Source of the DNA: an uncultured Caulobacter sp. | Lineage (GTDB): Bacteria; Pseudomonadota; Alphaproteobacteria; Caulobacterales; Caulobacteraceae | DNA length: 10,600 nt | Reading direction: 5' to 3' | Assembly (NCBI GenBank): GCA_937991555.1 | Contig: CALKHU010000219.1 | Span: 1-10,600 of the forward strand | Shown: piece after piece, positions 6,034 to 10,600 of the stretch | How positions within the stretch are numbered: the stretch's first letter is position 1 | Layout of the letters: each line of letters opens with the position of its first letter | Program-made: the position numbers and the translations under genes | The notes under the pieces: model-generated | The model's input: only the letters and a program-made list of their open reading frames with translations | The model's database searches: none | What the model was told of the DNA's origin: nothing

Positions 6034-6671
6034 GGGCGCGGTCCCGGTTGGGCGGCGAAGCTGAGCCTCAGGGTGGCGAGGCTGGTTTCGCGGATAGGGT
6101 CGAGGTCCATGTTCGGATCGACCAGGCTCTGGACGGACAGGCCGAGCAGCAGGCTGCCGACCATCAGCGCGGCGGCGTCAGGATCGAGGTCGGCCCGGAT
6201 CGCGCCCTCGTCCTGCCCGCGGATGACGATCGTCTCCAGCAGACGCTCGACCCGCCGGTGGGACGCCTCGAACGCCGCCCGGAGCGCGGTCAGGTCCGAG
6301 ATGGCGTCGGCCAGCAGCATGAAGTAGGCGCGGCTCTCGGCGTCCTTGCCGAGCTGGCGCAGGTAGTGGTCGACGTAACCGAGCAGGGCCTCGAAGCCGG
6401 GGGCGCGGTCGATGCCGGCCTGCGCGAGGGCCTCGTCCTGCTGTTCGTGCAGGCGGGCGATCAGGGCCTCGATCATCCCCTGCTTGGAACCGAACTTCTG
6501 TGTCGCCAGGCCCCGGCTGTAGCCGGCCCGCTGGCCCACAGCCTCGAAAGTGGCCGCGCTGACGCCGTGGTCGGCGATCAGTTCCACCGCCGCCCGCAGC
6601 AGGCGGCGTTCGGATTCGTCCCGGCGTTCGGCCTGGGTTCGCCTGGCTGTGATCGTGTCGCGATCGGGCAT
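6030..6671 (-). CDS. TetR family transcriptional regulator
   Basis: A 213-residue TetR-type repressor. The N-terminal DNA-binding domain (about residues 18-70) has the typical helix-turn-helix: LLRAAVELIADHGVSAATFEAVGQRAG followed by YSRGLATQKFGSKQGMIEAL, where the usual YxHFxSKexL signature appears as TQKFGSKQGM (57-66). The remainder is an all-helical ligand-binding and dimerisation domain; its ligand cannot be read from the sequence. The ATG at 6669-6671 has AGGG seven bases upstream. The gene overlaps the rubredoxin start by 4 nt and is divergent from the P450, so it probably represses itself, rubredoxin and the P450 from the shared 100-bp control region. Its ligand may be a P450 substrate or product. 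Confidence 0.94.
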   Translation of the reverse strand: MPDRDTITARRTQAERRDESERRLLRAAVELIADHGVSAATFEAVGQRAGYSRGLATQKFGSKQGMIEALIARLHEQQDEALAQAGIDRAPGFEALLGYVDHYLRQLGKDAESRAYFMLLADAISDLTALRAAFEASHRRVERLLETIVIRGQDEGAIRADLDPDAAALMVGSLLLGLSVQSLVDPNMDLDPIRETSLATLRLSFAAQPGPRP

Positions 6672-6771
6672 GGGGGGACCCTAACTTATTTGTTGGACGT
6701 ATAGCAACTGAATGCTAGCCTTTGTCCCGAGGCCGCCCGTGAGAGCGGCGCGACCATCATCGGAGCCAGGG
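6672..6771. promoter_or_regulatory. Divergent control region of tetR-rubredoxin and P450, with candidate operator
   Basis: Positions 6681-6720 are only 40% GC, against about 70% around them, which marks a promoter region. Inside lies the inverted repeat TAGCA (6702-6706) and TGCTA (6713-6717) with a 6-nt centre, a candidate TetR half-site pair. GTTG (6692-6695) and CAAC (6705-6708) form another partial dyad overlapping it. On the minus strand TGCTATACG has an extended -10 look. For the plus strand TTGTTG (6690-6695) could be a -35 with GCTAGC near 6714 as the -10 zone. The exact operator cannot be decided by eye. GGAG at 6762-6765 is the P450 ribosome binding site. Confidence 0.5.
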
Positions 6772-8043
6772 ATGATTCCGCAGGACATCGCCAACACCAT
6801 CGTCGACCCCAAGGCCTACGCAAACTGGGACCGGTCCCATGACGCGTTCCGCTGGCTGCGCGCCAACGCGCCGCTCGAGCAGGCCCAGCCCGAGGGCTTC
6901 GATCCGTTCTGGGTGGTCACCCGCTTCGCGGACATCCAGGAGGTCGAGAAGCAGAACGAGCTGTTCCACAACGGCGACCGCGCGACCGTGGTCACGCCGA
7001 TCGAGGCCGACCTGAAGGTGCGCCAGCTGACCGGCGGCTCGCCCCACCTCGTCCGCTCGCTGGTCCAGATGGACAACCCGGACCACTTCGCCTACCGCCG
7101 CCTGACCCAGGCCTGGTTCCTGCCGCAGAACCTGCGGCAGCTCGAGGGGCGGATCCGCGAGATCGCCCGCGGCTTCATCGACCGGATGGCGGAGAAGGGC
7201 GATAGCTGCGATTTCGCGCGGGATGTCGCCTTCCTCTACCCGCTGCACGTGATCATGGAAGTCCTCGGCGTGCCCGAGTGCGACGAGCCGCGGATGCTCA
7301 AGCTGACCCAGGAGCTGTTCGGAAGCGCCGACCCGGAACTCAACCGCTCGGGCGGGGCCGTCACCGACGTCGACGCCGGCATCGCCAACGTCCAGGCGAC
7401 GGTCGTCGACTTCATGACCTACTTCAACGCCATGACCGAGGATCGCCGGAAGAACCCCCGCAACGACCTGGCCAGCGTCATCGCCAACGGCCAGATCGAA
7501 GGCCAGCCGCTCGGCCATCTCGAGGCGATGAGCTACTACATCATCGCCGCGACCGCCGGCCATGACACGACGTCCAACACGACCTCCGGCGCCATGTGGG
7601 CCCTGGCCGAAAACCCCGACCAGTTCCGAAAGGTGAAGGAGAATCCGGGCCTGATCCCGGGCCTGGTCGAGGAATCGATCCGCTGGGAAACGCCCGTGAA
7701 GCACTTCATGCGCACGGCGACAGCCGACGCCGAGGTGGCGGGCAGGAAGATCGCCAAGGGCGACTGGCTCTACCTCAGCTATCCGTCGGGCAACCGCGAC
7801 GAGACGGTGTTCGACGATCCGTTCCGCTTCGACATCGAGCGGTCGCCCAACAAGCACGTCGCCTTCGGCTACGGGGCGCACGTCTGCCTCGGCCAGCATC
7901 TGGGGCGCATGGAGATGCGGGTGCTGTGGGAAGAGCTGCTGCCGCGGCTGGAAAGCGTCGAACTCGACGGCACGCCGCGCCGGATGGAGGCGGGCTTCGT
8001 CTGCGGGCCGAAGTCGGTGCCGATCCGCTTCAGGATGAACTGA
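6772..8043 (+). CDS. Cytochrome P450, CYP108-like
   Basis: A 423-residue soluble bacterial P450 monooxygenase. Seen: the I-helix oxygen-activation motif AGHDTT (262-267), the K-helix ExxR as Glu301-Ser-Ile-Arg304, the PERF-like DPFRFDIER region, and the heme loop FGYGAHVCLGQH (365-376) with the thiolate ligand Cys372. The C-terminal pattern LGRMEMRVLWEELLPRLESVEL...GPKSVPIRF resembles P450terp (CYP108) and related monoterpene or steroid-type P450s as I remember them, rather than CYP153 alkane hydroxylases. The ATG at 6772 has GGAG six bases upstream; an in-frame ATG at 6712 lies inside the promoter region and is rejected. No ferredoxin or reductase gene follows: the next gene is convergent after 13 nt. 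Electrons must come from partners elsewhere or, less likely, via the divergent rubredoxin. Control by the adjacent TetR protein is likely. The substrate is unknown. Confidence 0.95.
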   Translation: MIPQDIANTIVDPKAYANWDRSHDAFRWLRANAPLEQAQPEGFDPFWVVTRFADIQEVEKQNELFHNGDRATVVTPIEADLKVRQLTGGSPHLVRSLVQMDNPDHFAYRRLTQAWFLPQNLRQLEGRIREIARGFIDRMAEKGDSCDFARDVAFLYPLHVIMEVLGVPECDEPRMLKLTQELFGSADPELNRSGGAVTDVDAGIANVQATVVDFMTYFNAMTEDRRKNPRNDLASVIANGQIEGQPLGHLEAMSYYIIAATAGHDTTSNTTSGAMWALAENPDQFRKVKENPGLIPGLVEESIRWETPVKHFMRTATADAEVAGRKIAKGDWLYLSYPSGNRDETVFDDPFRFDIERSPNKHVAFGYGAHVCLGQHLGRMEMRVLWEELLPRLESVELDGTPRRMEAGFVCGPKSVPIRFRMN

Positions 8044-8056
8044 AGCGCGGGCCGTC

Positions 8057-9058
8057 CTAGTTCAGCACCGCCGGCCGGGAGACCGCGCCGCTGGCGCGGT
8101 CCTCGGCCAGGGCCGAGCCGCTGTTCGACGCCAGGCCGGGGTTGATGACCAGGCCCTGGAAGCCGGCCATGAAGCTGGCTCCATTGATCAGCCTCAGCTG
8201 CTCCGCGCCGGCCTTGCGCAGCTCCTCGAACACCACGTTCAGCGCCTGCCGGTAGTGGCCCTCGGCCTCGGGGGCGTCGCCGTGCTGGGCCCACAGCGCG
8301 CGCCAGACCCGGTGGAACGGCGTCAGGACGGCGCCCACCTGCTGCTGCAAGGGCCCGGGCTGCGATTCGCGCAGCAGGAACTGGATGTGGTCGCGCACCT
8401 CCCACGGCGTCATCACCGCCGGCGCGTTGACTTTCTCGATGTCGAGGCGGGCGGCATGGCCGGGCCTCGGCGCGACCTGTCGCGGCGCCCAGTCGGGCAG
8501 GGTCATGCCGTGCGGCTTGCCGGCCTGGAACAGGTCCCAGAACCGCGGCCCGCCGACCGTGTCGGCCACGAGGTGGATGCGCGCCTTGCCGGTCTCGTTG
8601 CTGACGCGGTGCGGCAGCCAGGTGTCGAACACCCACGCCTCGCCGGCGGCCATGTTGATCTCGGCCGGGCCCACCCGGAAGCGCACCTCCGGGAAGGTGA
8701 CGACCGGCACATGCACGCGCAGGCGGTCGCGCCAGTAGTAGCCGAGGTCGGCGTGCGGCGTGACCTCGGCGTTGCCCTGCAGCCGCATCAGCCGCGAGCG
8801 CCCCCAGACGGCGCCGAGACTCTCCAGCGCCTGCATCAGGTACGGGCTCTTCAGCAGCAGCGGCGTCGGGGCCATCGGTCCGGTCGGCGACTCGCCGGTG
8901 ACCACGCCGCCTGCGGACACCAGCGGCAGGTAGTCGTTGCCCGCATAGCCGGCGGGATGGGGGAACCAGTTCTCTTCGCCCAGGGCGGCGATCTCGGCGG
9001 CCAGCGCCTCGGCGTCGAACGACAGCGGCAGCTGGATGAACGGGGCGGGCAGCTTCAA
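8057..9058 (-). CDS. Aspartyl/asparaginyl beta-hydroxylase family protein (TTG start)
   Basis: A 333-residue protein with an N-terminal cupin-type Fe(II)/2-oxoglutarate oxygenase domain of the Asp/Asn beta-hydroxylase family (about residues 1-170). Seen: RLQGNAEVTPHADLGYYWRDRLRVHVPVV (92-120) with iron ligand His102, and WVFDTWLPHRVSNETGKARIHLVADT (142-167) with iron ligand His150 and the 2-oxoglutarate-binding Arg160, ten residues later as in AspH. Asp104 follows His102 as HxD; whether it binds iron is open. The C-terminal half (about 180-333) shows no motif I recognise. There is no ATG near the domain start: the frame opens with TTG at 9058-9056, with GGAG eight bases upstream and a stop ten codons further up, so TTG is well supported. 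It converges with the P450, 13 nt apart, and is divergent from the purine permease. The substrate is unknown. Confidence 0.9.
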   Translation of the reverse strand: MKLPAPFIQLPLSFDAEALAAEIAALGEENWFPHPAGYAGNDYLPLVSAGGVVTGESPTGPMAPTPLLLKSPYLMQALESLGAVWGRSRLMRLQGNAEVTPHADLGYYWRDRLRVHVPVVTFPEVRFRVGPAEINMAAGEAWVFDTWLPHRVSNETGKARIHLVADTVGGPRFWDLFQAGKPHGMTLPDWAPRQVAPRPGHAARLDIEKVNAPAVMTPWEVRDHIQFLLRESQPGPLQQQVGAVLTPFHRVWRALWAQHGDAPEAEGHYRQALNVVFEELRKAGAEQLRLINGASFMAGFQGLVINPGLASNSGSALAEDRASGAVSRPAVLN

Positions 9059-9121
9059 GGTCGGGACTCCGGTGGAGGCGTCGTTCTATCCGCGCCGCCG
9101 GGCGGTGTCACGGCGGCCGCC

Positions 9122-9150
9122 TTGCCGCCGGCCCATGCGGCGCCTAACGT
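9122..9150 (+). promoter_or_regulatory. Candidate promoter for the NCS2 permease
   Basis: In the 119-nt divergent gap 9059-9177, TTGCCG (9122-9127, four of six -35 matches) is followed after 17 nt by TAACGT (9145-9150, three of six -10 matches), about 27 nt before the ATG. Spacing is ideal and TTGCCG fits the TTGnCG type of -35 used in Caulobacter-like genomes. I see no clear purine riboswitch in the leader, which is too short for one. Confidence 0.35.
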
Positions 9151-9177
9151 CCGCCCGGGGAAGAAGGAGGGCAGGGC

Positions 9178-10500
9178 ATGCTGGAGCGGATCTTCCGGCT
9201 CAGGGAGAACGGCGTCGCCGTTCGCACCGAGGTGATGGCCGGGGTCACGACCTTCCTGACCATGGCCTACATCATCCTGGTCAACCCGACGATCCTGGCC
9301 GACGCCGGCATGCCGGCGGCGGGCGCGGCGGCGGCGACCTGCCTGGCGGCGGCCTTCGGCTCGATCATGATGGGCCTGTTCGCCAACTATCCGATCGCCC
9401 TGGCGCCCGGCATGGGCCTGAACGCCTACTTCACCTACACGGTGGTCAAGGGCATGGGCCTGCCGTGGGAGACCGCGCTCGGCTGCGTCTTCCTGTCCGG
9501 CGTCGCCTTCCTCCTGCTCACCTTCGCCGGCGTCCGCCGGATGATCGTCAGCGCCATCCCCAGGGAGCTGTTCGCCGCCATCGCCGCCGGCATCGGCCTG
9601 TTCATCGCCTTCATCGGCCTGCGCAGCGCCGGCCTGGTCGTCGCCGACCCGGCCACCACGGTGGCGCTGGGGGACCTGACCGCGCCGTCTGCGGCGCTGG
9701 CGGCGTTCGGCCTCGCGGTGACCGGCGCCCTGCTCGTCTGGCGTATCCGCGCCGCGATGCTGGTCGGCATCCTGGCCACGACGCTGCTGGCCTGGGGGCT
9801 GGGGCAGGTCGCGTTCGATCCCGCGCCCTACAGCGTCGAGGCCCTGACCTCGACCGCCTTCCGGCTCGACGTCCCCGCCGCGCTCGGCCTCGGCGGCGGC
9901 GGCCTGACCCTGGCCCTGGTCGAGATCCTGTTCGTGTTCCTGTTCGTCGACCTGTTCGACAACGTCGGCACCCTGGTGGCGGTCAGCAAGCGGGCCGGAA
10001 TCGTCGACCCCGGGACCGGCGAGATCCCCCGGCTGAACAAGGTGCTGGTCACCGATTCCGCGGCGACCATGGTCGGGGCCGTCGCCGGTACGACGACAAC
10101 GGTCAGCTACATCGAGAGCGCCGCCGGCGTGGCCGCGGGCGGGCGAACGGGCCTGACCGCCGTGGTCGTGGGGCTGCTGTTCCTGGTCGCCATGTTCCTG
10201 GCGCCCTTCGCCCAGGCCATCCCGCCGGCCGCCACCGCGCCGGCCCTGATCCTGGTCGGGGCGATGATGATGGCGCCGCTGGTCGAGAGCGACTGGACCG
10301 ATCCGATGGTCGCCATTCCCGGCTTCCTGACTCTGGCCGCCATCCCGCTGACCTTCTCGATCGCCAACGGCCTCGCCCTCGGCATCATCGCCCACGCCGT
10401 GCTGAAACTGGCGCGGGGACAGGCGCGCCCGGCCGACTGGCTGCTCTACCTGCTGGCGGCGTTGTTCGTCGTCCGCTTCGTCTGGCTCGCGGCGGGCTAG
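9178..10500 (+). CDS. NCS2 family purine permease (AzgA-type)
   Basis: A 440-residue inner-membrane transporter of the NCS2 (nucleobase:cation symporter-2) family, AzgA/PbuG-like branch, which takes up hypoxanthine, guanine or adenine with protons. Family blocks are clear: TEVMAGVTTFLTMAYIILVNP (17-37), NYPIALAPGMGLNAYFTYTVV (69-89), LFVFLFVDLFDNVGTLV (251-267) and SYIESAAGVAAGGRTGLTAVV (310-330) with Glu313. The sequence is mostly hydrophobic, consistent with the 14-helix fold, and is full length. The ATG at 9178 has a strong AAGGAGG seven bases upstream. It is monocistronic: the divergent beta-hydroxylase gene precedes it and a tRNA follows after 46 nt. No purine catabolic genes are adjacent, so the exact base transported cannot be stated. 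Confidence 0.95.
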   Translation: MLERIFRLRENGVAVRTEVMAGVTTFLTMAYIILVNPTILADAGMPAAGAAAATCLAAAFGSIMMGLFANYPIALAPGMGLNAYFTYTVVKGMGLPWETALGCVFLSGVAFLLLTFAGVRRMIVSAIPRELFAAIAAGIGLFIAFIGLRSAGLVVADPATTVALGDLTAPSAALAAFGLAVTGALLVWRIRAAMLVGILATTLLAWGLGQVAFDPAPYSVEALTSTAFRLDVPAALGLGGGGLTLALVEILFVFLFVDLFDNVGTLVAVSKRAGIVDPGTGEIPRLNKVLVTDSAATMVGAVAGTTTTVSYIESAAGVAAGGRTGLTAVVVGLLFLVAMFLAPFAQAIPPAATAPALILVGAMMMAPLVESDWTDPMVAIPGFLTLAAIPLTFSIANGLALGIIAHAVLKLARGQARPADWLLYLLAALFVVRFVWLAAG

Positions 10501-10518
10501 CGCCGGGCCCCGACATCG

Positions 10519-10526
10519 GCTAAAGA
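10519..10526 (+). promoter_or_regulatory. Candidate -10 element of the tRNA-Arg gene
   Basis: GCTAAAGA resembles the GCTANAWC -10 motif of Caulobacter-type housekeeping promoters and lies 20 nt before the mature tRNA 5' end. No good -35 is seen: the position 17 nt upstream falls on the end of the permease gene. A small palindrome, CCGA-CA-TCGG (10510-10519), precedes it. Confidence 0.25.
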
Positions 10527-10546
10527 CCCGCCTCCGCCAGCGATCC

Positions 10547-10600
10547 GCACCCGTAGCTCAGCTGGATAGAGCGTTGCCCTCCGAAGGCAAAGGTCACACG
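10547..10600 (+). tRNA. tRNA-Arg, anticodon CCG (3' end beyond window)
   Basis: The first 54 nt of a tRNA fit the cloverleaf. The 5' acceptor strand GCACCCG is at 10547-10553, T8-A9 follow, and the D stem GCTC/GAGC (10556-10559, 10569-10572) has the loop AGCTGGATA. The anticodon stem TTGCC/GGCAA (10574-10578, 10586-10590) holds the loop CTCCGAA, giving anticodon CCG (10581-10583), which reads CGG arginine codons. The variable loop and the start of the T stem are visible; the T loop and 3' acceptor strand are cut off by the window end. Confidence 0.96.

Noticed and set aside
6712..6771. Upstream ATG extension of the P450 (20 extra residues)
   Set aside because: It would start inside the AT-rich promoter/operator region without a ribosome binding site; the ATG at 6772 has GGAG six bases upstream and fits family start positions.
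6772..8043. Assignment of the P450 as a CYP153 alkane hydroxylase because of the nearby rubredoxin
   Set aside because: The N-terminus and heme-loop/C-terminal patterns look CYP108-like, and no ferredoxin/reductase operon typical of CYP153 is present.
9059..9177. Purine riboswitch upstream of the NCS2 permease
   Set aside because: The gap is 119 nt, shared with a divergent gene, with a candidate promoter leaving a leader of only about 20 nt; no purine aptamer core is visible.
9055..10395. 446-codon minus-strand frame opposite the NCS2 permease
   Set aside because: The plus strand gives a clear membrane transporter; the antisense reading is low-complexity Gly/Gln/Asp/Arg.

Overview
The window is about 10.6 kb of GC-rich (roughly 70%), densely packed bacterial chromosome. 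Protein signatures, the PolA N-terminus, very short intergenic gaps and two dispersed 'TTCGACA...TGCTCAGGATGACG' palindromic repeats suggest an alphaproteobacterium, most likely Caulobacterales (Caulobacter, Phenylobacterium or Brevundimonas type). This placement is inferred from style and was not tested by any search.

Layout. Positions 1-950 (minus) hold the N-terminal third of DNA polymerase I, which runs off the left edge. Upstream of it (998-2398, minus) is a MurC/Mpl-like Mur ligase. It is divergent, across 44 bp, from an S66 LD-carboxypeptidase (2443-3291, plus). The two form a plausible murein-peptide recycling pair. Next come a PEP mutase/isocitrate lyase family protein (3535-4329, minus) and a small CHCC zinc-finger protein (4390-4665, minus), with an ABC-2 type ATPase facing away (4766-5728, plus). 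A second module follows: rubredoxin (5854-6033, minus) and a TetR regulator (6030-6671, minus), overlapping by ATGA. They are divergent, over an AT-rich 100-bp control region, from a CYP108-like cytochrome P450 (6772-8043, plus). Convergent with the P450 is an aspartyl/asparaginyl beta-hydroxylase family protein with a TTG start (8057-9058, minus). The window ends with an AzgA-type NCS2 purine permease (9178-10500, plus) and the first 54 nt of a tRNA-Arg(CCG).

The most striking non-coding signal is a ~110-bp composite palindromic repeat found twice, in opposite orientations (3359-3466 and 5735-5845). Both copies sit between convergent gene ends. Each has two inverted arms with a central hairpin around a 22-nt spacer that is itself partly conserved. 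The hairpin stems differ between arms but keep pairing through compensatory changes, so the structure appears to be under selection. I found no CRISPR, phage, transposase or defence genes. Apart from the repeats, the divergent TetR-rubredoxin/P450 module and the unusual Mur ligase with its LD-carboxypeptidase, the region looks like ordinary core chromosome. No gene-free stretch exceeds 300 bases; the longest is 3292-3534, which holds one repeat copy.
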